Notes: generated by a model from the sequence alone, not told the origin. A DNA stretch of 64,000 nt from Paenibacillus sp. YN15 (GCF_003285005.1 NZ_QMFA01000013.1:1-64000); one strand, 5' to 3'. Counted from the stretch's first letter, positions 36,197-45,763 are shown. Translations and numbers: made by a program.

Positions 36197-37059
36197 TCCG
36201 CCGTCACCTCACTGAAATAATAAAGATACAGATCCTCCAGCGCCGCCTGGGCGGGCATAGCTGAAGCCCAAGGTTTGACTTCACAGACCAGCCGCAGCAG
36301 GATGCCGTTGGTTTCCTGGCGCAGATTAATGACAGGATGTTTGCTGCACAGCGCATCCGCCTCTTCTTGAGAAACGACGCATTCCCACACCTTGCCCTGT
36401 ATGGGCAGGACGATCTCCGCCAATCCGCCTTGATGGATGATCTGGCCGTTTTTCATCAGGAGGATGGTATCTGCAATATGCTCCACGTCGGAAACAATAT
36501 GAGTGGACAGCAGCACAATCCGGTCTTTGCCCAGCCGGGAAATCAGATTGCGGAAACGCACCCGCTCCTTGGGATCAAGACCGGCCGTAGGCTCGTCGAG
36601 AACCAGAATGCGCGGATCGTTTAACAACGCCTGGGCAATCCCTAACCGCTGCTTCATACCGCCGGAAAAGGTTTTGATTTTCTTTTTAGCCTCCTGCTCC
36701 AAGGCAACCAGTTTCAGCAGCTCCCGCGCTTTTTCCTTAGCCCGTGTTTTCGGCAAGCCCTTCAGGGTTGCAATGTAGAGCAGGAAATCCAGAGCAGTGA
36801 ACTCCGGGTAATACCCGAAGTCCTGGGGCAGATACCCCAGCGCATCGCGGTAATCCTCATGGCTGACATCGGTTCCGCCATAGGTGATGGTGCCCGAGGT
36901 GGGAGACAGGACGCCGCACATCATGCGCATCAATGTGGTTTTGCCTGCACCGTTGGCGCCTAATAAACCGTATACGCCGGGCTTGAGCGCAAGGGAAATG
37001 CGGTCGCAGGCGATTTTGCTGCCATAGTGTCTGGTTATTCGGTCAAGAATGAGCTCCAT
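36193..37059 (-). CDS. ABC transporter ATP-binding protein
   Basis: A 288-residue ATPase with Walker A GANGAGKTT, Q-loop near GYLPQDFGYYPE, signature FSGGMKQR, Walker B ILVLDEPTAGLD and a switch histidine in LLSTHIVSD. The type with GGTDVSHEDYRDALGYLPQ is common in exporters of the bacitracin- or lantibiotic-resistance kind. It energises the permease encoded just downstream and overlaps the membrane protein gene upstream. Confidence 0.92.
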   Translation of the reverse strand: MELILDRITRHYGSKIACDRISLALKPGVYGLLGANGAGKTTLMRMMCGVLSPTSGTITYGGTDVSHEDYRDALGYLPQDFGYYPEFTALDFLLYIATLKGLPKTRAKEKARELLKLVALEQEAKKKIKTFSGGMKQRLGIAQALLNDPRILVLDEPTAGLDPKERVRFRNLISRLGKDRIVLLSTHIVSDVEHIADTILLMKNGQIIHQGGLAEIVLPIQGKVWECVVSQEEADALCSKHPVINLRQETNGILLRLVCEVKPWASAMPAQAALEDLYLYYFSEVTAE

Positions 37060-37784
37060 GTTCTCTCCTCCGTTTGTTTAAGCACATGCGTGAGTTGACG
37101 GGTGACCAAAAGGATACTGGCAGCGAACAACCCTGCCCAGTAAATAAGATTGGTCTCTGCATAAAGCAACTGCACTGTATTGCTGAAGATGGCATCCGCC
37201 AGGCTGATGATGCAGGCGGCTGCCGCACAGGCCGGGATGCTATCCCGGCCATGCCACCGGTTTAATATCCAGAAGCAAATTCCGCAGGTCATAAGGTAGG
37301 GTACCAGCAGATACAGAGCCGTTCGCACCAAGCCAATGGGCGTCACATGATTCACAAAGGCAAGGAGTAATGTCAATAGTACAAAGTTGGCAACGCCCAG
37401 AATCGCCGCCCGGGCCAGGATAATCTGCGGCAGGCTGAAGCGGCAGCCCATTTCCACTTCTGCCATCCGGTGAAAGGCCGAGCGGAATAGCTCCGTGGTG
37501 GTTAAGAGCGCCATCAGCGGCAGAACGGCGGAAATAATCCAGAGCGCCTCCGCCTCTGTCCTCCAATGACTGGCGGCAGGGGCGGAAAAGGAAACAAACC
37601 AGCCCAATAGAACGGTCAGAAGGGCAAACGCCCAAACCTGCTTGCGGATATAGCCCAGCTGGCTGAGGAAAAATGCCCGGAAGGTGATTTTGGGATAACG
37701 GAGAGTCCGCAGAAATCGCTCTTTATCTGCAGGCTCCGGCGCTTCAAAAGCATCCCGCAGCACCTTTTTCCATTGCCTATTCAT
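37035..37784 (-). CDS. Six-helix membrane protein in an ECF sigma operon
   Basis: A 249-residue protein with a cytoplasmic N-terminus of about 45 residues (MNRQWKKVLRDAFEAPEPADKERFLR is split by charged residues) and about six transmembrane segments. The position directly after a sigma gene, with overlapping ends, suggests an anti-sigma or sensor role, or a second transporter subunit. No anti-sigma zinc-finger motif is visible. GAGGAGG precedes the start. Confidence 0.65.
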   Translation of the reverse strand: MNRQWKKVLRDAFEAPEPADKERFLRTLRYPKITFRAFFLSQLGYIRKQVWAFALLTVLLGWFVSFSAPAASHWRTEAEALWIISAVLPLMALLTTTELFRSAFHRMAEVEMGCRFSLPQIILARAAILGVANFVLLTLLLAFVNHVTPIGLVRTALYLLVPYLMTCGICFWILNRWHGRDSIPACAAAACIISLADAIFSNTVQLLYAETNLIYWAGLFAASILLVTRQLTHVLKQTEERTWSSFLTE

Positions 37785-38238
37785 AAAAATCCTCCTCGTG
37801 GAGCAAGTTTTTCAGAGCAGCCAGGGCGGCACTGGTCCTGCGGTATACGGCAAAACGGGACATGCCCAGGACAGACGCGGTTTCTCCTACGGACAGCCCG
37901 TTTGCATACCGTAAAAACATCAGCTCCCGCTCCTGCTCCGGCAGCGCGTCCAAGGCCTGGCGGACTGTGATTTTCAGCTCCAGCTGATCCATGGAACGGG
38001 CATCGGGCAGCTCTTCCGTCAATGGCTCCGGCTTCCTGCGCCGGAAGGCATCTATGCATACATTCCGCGCGATGGTATATAGATAGGCCATCTGCTTGCC
38101 GCGTTCCAAGTAAGCGTTGTGGGCGAAATACTTGAGAAAGGTGTCCTGGGTCAGATCCTCCGCCAAAGCGGCGTTGCCGACCTTGTAATAGCAATAGCGA
38201 TAAATTTTGTCATACTGTTCCCTGATGTCGGCCGGCAC
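37777..38238 (-). CDS. ECF-type RNA polymerase sigma factor
   Basis: A 153-residue sigma factor: region 2 with AEDLTQDTFLKYF and YLYTIARNVCIDAFRRRK, region 4 with LPEQERELMFLRYANGLSVGETASVLGMSRFAVYRR. GTG 38238 was chosen as start because AAAGGAGGG lies 7 bp upstream; the in-frame GTG at 38256 falls inside that site. It heads a four-gene operon with a membrane protein and an ABC-2 exporter, so it probably controls export or resistance. It is distinct from the cas-linked sigma factor at 2422. Confidence 0.88.
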   Translation of the reverse strand: MPADIREQYDKIYRYCYYKVGNAALAEDLTQDTFLKYFAHNAYLERGKQMAYLYTIARNVCIDAFRRRKPEPLTEELPDARSMDQLELKITVRQALDALPEQERELMFLRYANGLSVGETASVLGMSRFAVYRRTSAALAALKNLLHEEDFYE

Positions 38239-38299
38239 CGGATACCCTCCTTTCACAATGCTTAACGGTTGGGGGCGGCTGGATGTGCGGAGAATAAAA

Positions 38300-38326
38300 A
38301 GAATTTGAAGCCGGATTTACGGTTCC
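38300..38326 (-). promoter_or_regulatory. Candidate ECF promoter for the sigma/exporter operon
   Basis: On the minus strand GGAACC (38326 to 38321) lies about 85 bp before the sigma start. The same hexamer precedes the cas-linked sigma gene. The -10 part is not clear. Confidence 0.3.
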
Positions 38327-38411
38327 GTATTTTGTACTGCACCGAGAGGTGATAAAATGGCTGTAGTTCACCGGCTGTAATCTATCATAGTGTAGGAAAG
38401 GTTTATTTCAC

Positions 38412-38738
38412 ATGCCCAAAACCAAAATTGCCAAGGAAAAAGAGATTGTACATAAAATGATTGCCATCTACTGCCGGGGCAGCGGCCATGGCCGGGAACA
38501 GCTTTGTACCGAATGTGCGGAGTTGCTGGAATATGCCTGCAAGCGGCTGGATCATTGCCGGTTTGGGGAGGACAAAAAATTCTGCAAGCATTGCCCTATT
38601 CATTGCTATAATAAGGAAATGCGGGTGCGGATCAGGACGGTCATGCGCTATTCCGGCCCGCGTATTATGCTGTATCATCCGGTGGCGGCGATGGATCATT
38701 TGTTGTCCAGCATCATGCAGCGGGTGGGCGGCAAGTAG
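38412..38738 (+). CDS. Small cysteine-rich protein of the nitrous oxide-stimulated promoter family
   Basis: A 108-residue cytoplasmic protein. It has cysteine clusters CTECAELLEYACKRLDHC and CKHCPIHCYN, which look like a metal site, and ends with a hydrophobic segment (RIMLYHPVAAMDHLLSSIM). The family name refers to a nitrous-oxide-responsive gene neighbourhood in other bacteria; its biochemical role is unknown. AGGAAAGG precedes ATG 38412. The gene is divergent from the sigma operon. Confidence 0.7.
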   Translation: MPKTKIAKEKEIVHKMIAIYCRGSGHGREQLCTECAELLEYACKRLDHCRFGEDKKFCKHCPIHCYNKEMRVRIRTVMRYSGPRIMLYHPVAAMDHLLSSIMQRVGGK

Positions 38739-38916
38739 AAGGTGCGGGGGAGAGGACGGGAAGCATCCTCGGGTTAGGGAGTTTGCCAAAGGTTCCCTTC
38801 TTTTTTGGAAGACGCGGTTTTTGCTGCCAAAAACATGCTATAATAATTCTGCATGTGTATGTCATGCGGCATCGGGAAGAACCCGTGTCCCTATTTTGTA
38901 TTGGAGGAGTGGGACA

Positions 38917-39606
38917 ATGGGTTCTTTTGATATGATTCTGCGCGATACGCCTGCGGGCGAACGGCCGCGGGAGCGGATGCTTCATCATGGGGCACATGCG
39001 TTAAGCAATGCGGAGCTGTTGGCAATCTTGCTGCGGACAGGAACGGTGGCGGAGTCGGTGGTCCGGCTGGCCGAACGGGTGCTCCGGGAAGCGGGAAGCC
39101 TGAAGGGACTCAACGAAATGCGCATTGAGCAGCTGACGGCTCTGAAGGGCGTCGGCCCTGCCAAGGCTATGCAGATTCAGGCGGGAGTGGAGCTGGGCAG
39201 AAGATTGTCCCGCTCGGCGCCGGAGGAGCGTTGTACCATCCGCAGCCCAGGCGATGCCGCGGAGCTCTTGATGGAGGATTTGCGGTATTTGGACAAGGAG
39301 CATTTTGTATGCTTGTTCCTGAACACGAAGAATCATGTGATCGGCCGCGAGACTATTTCGATGGGGAGCCTGAATGCGACGGTGGTTCATCCCCGGGAGG
39401 TGTTTCGCTCTGCCATTCAGCGGAGCAGCGCTTCCATTCTGTGCGCCCACAACCATCCCAGCGGCGACCCTACGCCGAGCCATGAGGATATTGAGCTCAC
39501 CCAGCGGCTGATGGAGGCCGGGGAGATTATCGGGATTGATGTGCTGGATCATCTGGTTATCGGCGACGGAACTTTTATCAGCATGAGGGAGCGGGGATTG
39601 ATGTGA
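38917..39606 (+). CDS. radC: RadC family JAB-domain protein
   Basis: A 229-residue protein: N-terminal helix-hairpin-helix (LNEMRIEQLTALKGVGPAKA) and a C-terminal JAB/MPN metalloprotease-like domain with E..HxHPSGDPTPSxxD (HNHPSGDPTPSHED). ATG 38917 follows TTGGAGGAG; a much longer in-frame reading from 38461 crosses the upstream gene and is not real. RadC stands next to mreB in many Firmicutes. Its molecular job is not settled despite the DNA-repair name. Confidence 0.93.
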   Translation: MGSFDMILRDTPAGERPRERMLHHGAHALSNAELLAILLRTGTVAESVVRLAERVLREAGSLKGLNEMRIEQLTALKGVGPAKAMQIQAGVELGRRLSRSAPEERCTIRSPGDAAELLMEDLRYLDKEHFVCLFLNTKNHVIGRETISMGSLNATVVHPREVFRSAIQRSSASILCAHNHPSGDPTPSHEDIELTQRLMEAGEIIGIDVLDHLVIGDGTFISMRERGLM

Positions 39607-40421
39607 TCGAGTCGAAGTCCGCCGCAGCATGGGGTGGACCACCTCACTCCCTGCGTAATGATGCGTGCTAGGCGCTTTACCCGTACGTCACCGGTTGGCT
39701 AACGGAACTAAATGACGCTTATAAGCGGAATTTTGGATGTTTTCCAAATTAACGGAACAGAGAGGCTGTTAAAGCCTGAATTTCCTCACGAATGGCCACG
39801 AATAGCGACCAAACGCCCCACTAAGAGCTTTTGAGTTCCGCTAATGCAGAAATAAGCCGGTTTTAAGCCAATAGGCGTCGCTGAGTTCCGTTATCGTCTA
39901 CTGCTTGATTCGGCATAAAAGTCTACCTCTAGGGACGAACCCGCATCGTCGAATTGCATCGGCGTTGACTTTTTTACCGCAATCAGGGTGAATGGGCTTC
40001 ACGAGCTACTGCCTGATTCGGCATAAAAGTCTACCTCTAAGGACGAACCCGCATCACCGAATTGCATCGGTCATTGACTTTTTTATATAATAAAATTTGA
40101 ATATCAAATTTTCCTGAACCGGGGGACCGCTGGAAATGAAGAAGCGGGCTTGCCGGGGAGCAGATATAGAAGCCATTCGCGCTTGGCGGTTGGACGGTTT
40201 TCACCTCCGCACGGACCCTAACGGTCGGGTGGATACGAAAGGTTTCATGAGAGGCCGGCGGCTTATGGTCAACCGGAGAAGCGTTTTGCCCGTCTTTTTT
40301 ATGTACCACTGCAAGACGGGCGCGGTTTGATTCATACGCCAGCCTCGGAAAACGCAGAAGCACATCAGCAAAGAACGGCATGGATGAAACCTAATAAAGG
40401 CCAGTGAAGGGAGAGCGTGCC
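39607..40421. other. Gene-poor gap between radC and mreB
   Basis: About 815 bp. Near 39700-39900 there are several GAGTTCCG/CGGAACT-type motifs (AACGGAACT, GAGTTCCGCTAATGC, GAGTTCCGTTAT) in both directions, typical of intergenic palindromic repeats. A pair of direct repeats lies at 39898-40085. A 64-codon frame at 40136-40330 (starts MKKRACRGADIEAIRAW) is open but has no recognised family and no good ribosome-binding site. Confidence 0.4.
39898..40085. repeat. Two 79-bp direct repeats in the radC-mreB gap
   Basis: 39898-39976 and 40006-40085 match at almost every base (GATTCGGCATAAAAGTCTAC, then GACGAACCCGCATC, GAATTGCATCGG and TTGACTTTTTTA). Each copy ends in a T-rich run and the two are separated by 29 bp. 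Confidence 0.75.
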
Positions 40422-41462
40422 ATGTTTGGCGGCTTTACAAGAGATTTGGGAATTGATTTGGGAACAGCCAACACCCTTGTGTATGTGAAAGGAAAAGGAA
40501 TCGTCGTCCGGGAGCCCTCCGTTGTGGCCCAGCGTACCGATACAAACAATAAGGCTATTGTGGCGGTGGGCAACTCCGCCAAAATGATGATCGGCCGTAC
40601 CCCCGGCAATATCCGGGCAATGCGTCCCATGAAGGACGGGGTCATTGCCGATTTTGAAACCACGTCCACCATGATCAAATATTTCATCCGTCAGGCCCAG
40701 AAGCAGCGGGTGCTGTTTCAACGCCACCCCAATGTAATGGTTTGTGTGCCCTCGGGCATTACCGCCGTGGAGAAGCGCGCCGTAGAGGATGCCACCAAGC
40801 AGGCCGGGGCCCGGGAGGCGTACACCATTGAGGAGCCCTTCGCCGCGGCCATCGGAGCCGACCTTCCCGTATGGGAGCCCACCGGCAGCATGGTGGTGGA
40901 CATCGGCGGCGGCACTACAGAGGTAGCGGTTATTTCCTTGGGCGGGATTGTTACCTCCCGTTCCATCCGGATTGCCGGCGATGAGATGGATGATGCCATT
41001 ATCCAGTACATCAAACGCACCTACAATCTGGCCATCGGCGAGCGGACCGCGGAGCAGATGAAGCTGGATATCGGCTCGGCCCTGCCGGGAGACCAGGCGG
41101 AATCTCTGGAGATCCGCGGCCGGGATTTGGTCAGCGGCTTGCCCAAGACCATTGCCGTCACCTCTCTGGAAATAGCCGATGCGTTGTCCGATACGGTGAA
41201 CAGCATTGTCGAGGCCGTCAAGGTGACTCTGGAGAAATGCCCGCCTGAGCTGGCGGCGGATATTATGGACCGGGGGATTGTGCTCACCGGAGGCGGCGGT
41301 CTGCTGCGCAACCTGGATAAGCTGCTGGCCCGGGAAACCGGCATGCCGGTGCTGGTGGCGGATAATCCGCTGGATTGTGTGGCCATCGGAACCGGACGGG
41401 CGTTGGATAACATCCATTTGTTCAAGTCCAAATCCGGTCCGGCCTACAGGGGCAGACGATAA
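40422..41462 (+). CDS. mreB: MreB, actin-like rod-shape protein
   Basis: A 346-residue MreB/Mbl with the actin-fold phosphate loops [10 protein letters not shown] and [13 protein letters not shown] and the adenosine motif [12 protein letters not shown]. It polymerises under the membrane and guides lateral wall synthesis with MreC, MreD and RodA. ATG 40422 has GAAGGGAGAG upstream; the in-frame ATG at 40404 does not. Confidence 0.96.
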   Translation: MFGGFTRDLGIDLGTANTLVYVKGKGIVVREPSVVAQRTDTNNKAIVAVGNSAKMMIGRTPGNIRAMRPMKDGVIADFETTSTMIKYFIRQAQKQRVLFQRHPNVMVCVPSGITAVEKRAVEDATKQAGAREAYTIEEPFAAAIGADLPVWEPTGSMVVDIGGGTTEVAVISLGGIVTSRSIRIAGDEMDDAIIQYIKRTYNLAIGERTAEQMKLDIGSALPGDQAESLEIRGRDLVSGLPKTIAVTSLEIADALSDTVNSIVEAVKVTLEKCPPELAADIMDRGIVLTGGGGLLRNLDKLLARETGMPVLVADNPLDCVAIGTGRALDNIHLFKSKSGPAYRGRR

Positions 41463-41556
41463 AATACGCCGCCGGAACGTCGATGTTGCGGATCGCCGTC
41501 CATGAACCCATTTTGCCCGTTATCACAAAGGGAAGTAGATTTTGATTTTATGGGGT

Positions 41557-41614
41557 CCCCGCAAAGCAATCGGCATCGGCTTAGAAGCAGAAGTCCAAGC
41601 TGCACTTTGCGGGG
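41557..41614 (+). promoter_or_regulatory. Hairpin with long loop just before mreC
   Basis: A perfect 10-bp stem CCCCGCAAAG / CTTTGCGGGG with a 38-nt loop, followed by AATTTT, ends 25 bp before the mreC start. It resembles an attenuator or a partial terminator that could lower mreC-mreD expression relative to mreB. Confidence 0.45.
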
Positions 41615-41639
41615 AATTTTCAGAATGAGGGTGTAACAA

Positions 41640-42530
41640 GTGTTTCGATTGCTGGGGAACAAAAAGCTGCTCACGCTGCTCCTGGCTTTGATGGTCTTTA
41701 TCGCGCTGATGGGGCTCACCTTGAGCAGACGCTCGGAATTGACCTGGCCGGAACGGGTAATTAAGGATACGGTTGTCTGGACCCAAGGTTGGCTCTACAA
41801 GCCCGCTCGTTATGCAGCGGGTTTCTTTCAGGATATAGAGGACCTTAAGAATACCTACCAAGAGAACAAGCAGCTGAAAAAAAAATTGGCCCAATACGCC
41901 CAAGATACCATGCGGCTGAACATGCTGGAGGCGCAGAACAAGCATCTTCAGGAGATTCTCGGGTTCACCGAACGCCAGAAGAATGCCGATAACTACCAAT
42001 ACATGGTGGCGGAAGTGGTTTCCGTAAGCCCCGATCCGTACAGCAATACGGTGAATATCAATTTGGGCTCCCTGGACGGCATCAAGGAAAATATGGCGGT
42101 GATGTCCGTTGAAGGGCTGATCGGGCGGGTTTCCCGCGTTTCCAACTTCACCTCCAGCGTCCAGCTTCTGGTGGACATGAATACGGAGTCCGTAGGTTCG
42201 GCTGAACGCCAGCTGGAGAAAGGAATTTCGGCGACGGTTCTGGGCAAGGAAGACAAGGTGTTCGGCACCATCGATTATTACAGCAACGAGGAGCAGGGTC
42301 TGATTATGAGCCGGATTGACCAGAGAAGCGAGAGGAATGTGGAGCCTGGCGACATTGTGGTTACCTCCGGGCTGGGGCAGATTTTTCCCAAAGGACTGGT
42401 CATCGGGGAAGTTTCCGAGAAGCGGGTCGGCGATTTCGGCATCAACTATGTGGCCACCGTCAAGCCCAAGGCGACGGACTTCCGCCATCTGCGCGAGGTT
42501 CTGGTTGTGAAAGTGCCTGAGGTAGAGTGA
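41640..42530 (+). CDS. mreC: MreC, rod-shape protein
   Basis: A 296-residue bitopic protein starting at GTG with GAGGGTG upstream. One transmembrane segment (LLTLLLALMVFIALMGLTL), a coiled coil (about 70-110: DLKNTYQENKQLKKKLAQ) and an extracellular double beta-barrel follow. It links cytoplasmic MreB to external wall synthesis. The stop overlaps the mreD ATG by one base. Confidence 0.95.
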   Translation: MFRLLGNKKLLTLLLALMVFIALMGLTLSRRSELTWPERVIKDTVVWTQGWLYKPARYAAGFFQDIEDLKNTYQENKQLKKKLAQYAQDTMRLNMLEAQNKHLQEILGFTERQKNADNYQYMVAEVVSVSPDPYSNTVNINLGSLDGIKENMAVMSVEGLIGRVSRVSNFTSSVQLLVDMNTESVGSAERQLEKGISATVLGKEDKVFGTIDYYSNEEQGLIMSRIDQRSERNVEPGDIVVTSGLGQIFPKGLVIGEVSEKRVGDFGINYVATVKPKATDFRHLREVLVVKVPEVE

Positions 42531-43063
42531 TGTCGAGAAGCAAGGGACTCCTGTTTGCGCTGGTGATGGTATTGTTCTTGTTGGAAGGGACTGTGCTCAA
42601 GTGGATCATTCCTTCCGTGTGGCAGGGCAATGTTGCCGTGTCCACCCATTTTACACTGGTTGTCATCATGTTTATCGGGCTGTATTATAACCGGCATCTT
42701 TCCCTGTTTTACGGGCTTGGCTTCGGCCTCCTGCATGACATTGTCTATTACGGCCCGACCATGATCGGCGCCTATTCCTTTTCCATGGGGGTTATCGGCT
42801 ATGTCTGCGGATTGGCCTCCTCCCGATCACGGCCCAATATTCTGTTCAGCATGTTCATCATCACCATGGGCAATTTTTTATTTGAAGGCATTCTCTATAG
42901 TCTGTACCGGTTGTTCCAAGTGACCAAGGATACGCCGCAGTGGATGTTCTTCCACATCATGCTGCCCAGCGTCCTGATTAATCTCTTGTTTGCGCTGCTT
43001 ATTTATGTTCCCCTGCGCAAATGGCTGGAGGATATGGTCTCCCAGAAGCCCAAAGAGGATTAA
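42530..43063 (+). CDS. mreD: MreD, rod-shape membrane protein
   Basis: A 177-residue protein with about five transmembrane segments, partner of MreC. ATG 42530 overlaps the mreC stop; a GTG one codon earlier is possible. GLGFGLLHDIVYYGPTMIGAY is the family core. Confidence 0.93.
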   Translation: MSRSKGLLFALVMVLFLLEGTVLKWIIPSVWQGNVAVSTHFTLVVIMFIGLYYNRHLSLFYGLGFGLLHDIVYYGPTMIGAYSFSMGVIGYVCGLASSRSRPNILFSMFIITMGNFLFEGILYSLYRLFQVTKDTPQWMFFHIMLPSVLINLLFALLIYVPLRKWLEDMVSQKPKED

Positions 43064-43128
43064 AATTCTTGAGGGCGGCAGGAAATCAGGGCGTGCGGAC
43101 AGAAAGAGTATGTTCAGGAGGGAAAAGC

Positions 43129-43767
43129 ATGGCGGCAGTCAAACATCCGGTCAGGATCAAAGGCGTCAAGGACGGCTTGCTGTTTCTCCTCGATGACAGT
43201 TGTCCGTTTGAATCGGTAATCGGGGATTTGACCACCAAGCTGGAAAAAACACATCAACATATCCTTACCGGCCCGCTTATTCATGTGTTCGTCAAGCTGG
43301 GCAAACGAACCGTCTCGGAGGAGGAGAAGGAGAAGATCCGGGAGATTATCGGCACCCGCGGCAACCTCCTGATTCAGTCCATCGAGTCGGAGAACGACAA
43401 ACCCGAGGAGAAGGCGGAAGCGCCTATTCATCTGGTCAAAAGCATCGTCCGCTCCGGACAGATACTTCATATGGAAGGCAACCTGCTTCTGATCGGCGAT
43501 GTGAACCCCGGCGGAACGGTGTCTGCCACGGGTGATATCTATGTCATGGGCTCCCTGCGGGGAATGGCCCACGCCGGCACGCAAGGCAATGAAAAGGCGA
43601 TCATTACCGCCTCCCACATGAAGCCGACCCAACTGCGCATTGCGCAGATTATTAGCCGTCCGCCTGACGAGTGGGCCATCGGCGACACGTATATGGAGTT
43701 TGCTTATATCAACAACGGAGTTATGGAAATCGATAAAGTGCAGCATATGTCCCGGATTCGCCCATAA
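43129..43767 (+). CDS. minC: MinC, septum-site-determining protein
   Basis: A 212-residue MinC: N-terminal FtsZ-inhibiting domain and C-terminal beta-helix (GDVNPGGTVSATGDIYVMGSLRGMAHAG). ATG 43129 follows AGGAGGG; the frame is open upstream into mreD but lacks family sequence. It blocks FtsZ assembly at poles together with MinD. Confidence 0.94.
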   Translation: MAAVKHPVRIKGVKDGLLFLLDDSCPFESVIGDLTTKLEKTHQHILTGPLIHVFVKLGKRTVSEEEKEKIREIIGTRGNLLIQSIESENDKPEEKAEAPIHLVKSIVRSGQILHMEGNLLLIGDVNPGGTVSATGDIYVMGSLRGMAHAGTQGNEKAIITASHMKPTQLRIAQIISRPPDEWAIGDTYMEFAYINNGVMEIDKVQHMSRIRP

Positions 43768-43804
43768 AGGCTAAGGGGGTATGTGACCAAAGGAGCGTGT
43801 TCAC

Positions 43805-44599
43805 ATGGGGGACGCAATCGTGATTACATCCGGTAAGGGAGGCGTCGGCAAAACCACCACCTCCGCCAACATCGGCACCGCGCTTGCCCTGCAGGGCAAA
43901 AAAGTCTGCATGGTGGATACGGATATCGGCCTTCGCAATCTGGATGTGGTAATGGGTTTGGAGAACCGCATCATCTATGACCTGGTGGATGTGGCCGACG
44001 GCCGCTGCAGGCTGAATCAGGCGCTGATCAAGGACAAGCGGTTTGCCGAGCTGTATCTGCTTCCCGCCGCCCAGACCAAGGACAAGAATGCCGTAACGCC
44101 CGATGCTGTCCGCAAGATTGTTCTGGAGCTGAAGCAGGAATTTGAATTTGTCATCATCGATTGTCCCGCGGGCATCGAGCAGGGATACAAGAATGCCGTA
44201 GCCGGAGCCGACAAGGCGATTGTAGTCACCACTCCGGAGAATGCGGCCGTGCGGGATGCAGACCGGATTATCGGGCTTCTGGAGCATGACGGCATCCGTT
44301 CGCCCAAGCTGGTAATCAACCGGATTCGCCCCAACATGATGAAGAAGGGCGACATGCTGGACATTGACGAGGTGTGCCAGGTGCTGGCCATCGATCTTCT
44401 GGGCATCGTCCCCGACGACGAGCATGTGATCAAAGCCGCCAATGTCGGAGAGCCGACGGTAATGAATCCTGCCTCCAAAGCGGCCATCGCCTACCGGAAC
44501 ATTGCCCGGCGCATTCTGGGCGATACGGTGCCGCTTCTGCAGTTGGACGACAAGGCCGGCCTCTTCGGCAAGATGAAAAAATTCTTCGGAGTGGGTTGA
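43805..44599 (+). CDS. minD: MinD, septum-site-determining ATPase
   Basis: A 264-residue ParA/MinD ATPase with deviant Walker A SGKGGVGKTTT, switch segments DTDIGLRNLDVVMG and IIDCPAGIEQG, and a C-terminal amphipathic membrane helix (LFGKMKKFFG). It recruits MinC to the membrane. No minE follows, as usual in Firmicutes, where DivIVA positions MinD. Confidence 0.97.
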   Translation: MGDAIVITSGKGGVGKTTTSANIGTALALQGKKVCMVDTDIGLRNLDVVMGLENRIIYDLVDVADGRCRLNQALIKDKRFAELYLLPAAQTKDKNAVTPDAVRKIVLELKQEFEFVIIDCPAGIEQGYKNAVAGADKAIVVTTPENAAVRDADRIIGLLEHDGIRSPKLVINRIRPNMMKKGDMLDIDEVCQVLAIDLLGIVPDDEHVIKAANVGEPTVMNPASKAAIAYRNIARRILGDTVPLLQLDDKAGLFGKMKKFFGVG

Positions 44600-44605
44600 C
44601 CGAGC

Positions 44606-45763
44606 ATGCTGTCCAAATTAAAGCGTTATGACTGGTTTATTGTATTTCTGCTGGTTTTGTTTGTGGTTATCAGTTGCTTTCTCGTATACAGCGCTACAGT
44701 GGACACGAAGTACGGACCAGATTTCTGGAAGAGAATCCCGGTTAATGCCATCATCGGCTTTGTGGTATTCTTCACCGTATCGCTGGTGGATTTCCGGCTG
44801 CTGATCAAAGCGGCGCCTTACGGATATATTACCGGCGTGCTGCTCTTGGCTGCGCTTTTTGTATGGGGAACCGAACGGGAGGGAGCAGTAGGGTGGTTTA
44901 CCCTTCCGGTCATCGGCGACTTCCAGCCCGCGGAATTAATGAAGGTGCTCCTGATTATCGCCATCGCCGCATATGCCGCCCGCAAAAAAGGAGAGCGCCT
45001 GGAATTTATCCGGGATGTGGTCCCCATCGGGCTTATTGTGTTTGTGCCGTTTATGCTGGTGCTGGTCCAGCCTGACTTGGGCAACGCCATGATTTTCCTG
45101 GTGATTCTCCTGGGCATGTACTGGATCAGCAACGTTAAATATACCCATGTGCTCATCGGCACCGCCTTGGTGGTGGCCTTGGTGGGCGGTTTTGTTTATA
45201 CCTTCAAGACCTACCATGAGGATATTGTCAAAATGGCGGGCACCAAATACGACCACTGGGTGGACCGGATCGATACCTTTATCGATCCCGACAACGTGGA
45301 CCCGGCCAAAAGCGGCTACCAGTATCTGCGCTCGAAGATTGCCATCGGCTCCGGCGGTCTGCGGGGAGACGGATACTTAAAGGGCAATTCGGTGCACAAC
45401 AATTTTGTGCCCGTGGCGTATACCGATGGCATCTTCGTGGTGGTGGCCGAGGAATTCGGATTTATCGGGTCCTCGGCGCTCCTGCTGCTGTATTTCATAT
45501 TGATTTACCGGATGATCCTGATCTCCATCCAGTCTACCAATCTGGCAGGCTCGTACATGATTGTGGGCATCGTCTCCATGTACGTGTTCCAGGTTTTCCA
45601 GAACATCGGCATGTTCCTGGGACTGATGCCTTTAACGGGAATCACGCTGCCTTTTGTCAGCTACGGGGGAACATCCCTGTTGATCAACATGCTGTCCCTT
45701 GGACTGGTCATGAGCGTCAAGCTCCACCAGGAGAAGGAGTCCATGTTCAGCGCGGCGGAATAA
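44606..45763 (+). CDS. rodA: RodA/FtsW-type peptidoglycan glycosyltransferase (SEDS)
   Basis: A 385-residue SEDS protein with about ten transmembrane segments. ELMKVLLI near residue 113, LVQPDLGNAMIF with the catalytic-type aspartate, GTKYDHWVDRIDTF in the large loop and GITLPFVSYGGTSLL at the end are the family motifs. It polymerises glycan strands for elongation, fitting with mreBCD. It starts seven bases after minD. Confidence 0.94.
   Translation: MLSKLKRYDWFIVFLLVLFVVISCFLVYSATVDTKYGPDFWKRIPVNAIIGFVVFFTVSLVDFRLLIKAAPYGYITGVLLLAALFVWGTEREGAVGWFTLPVIGDFQPAELMKVLLIIAIAAYAARKKGERLEFIRDVVPIGLIVFVPFMLVLVQPDLGNAMIFLVILLGMYWISNVKYTHVLIGTALVVALVGGFVYTFKTYHEDIVKMAGTKYDHWVDRIDTFIDPDNVDPAKSGYQYLRSKIAIGSGGLRGDGYLKGNSVHNNFVPVAYTDGIFVVVAEEFGFIGSSALLLLYFILIYRMILISIQSTNLAGSYMIVGIVSMYVFQVFQNIGMFLGLMPLTGITLPFVSYGGTSLLINMLSLGLVMSVKLHQEKESMFSAAE

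Noticed and set aside
38461-38916. A longer RadC start
   Set aside because: The extension would overlap the cysteine-rich protein gene in another frame. The start at 38917 has a good ribosome-binding site and matches the family length.
40136-40330. A 64-aa frame before mreB
   Set aside because: No convincing ribosome-binding site or relatives recognised, and an overlapping antisense frame is as long. Left as part of the gap description.
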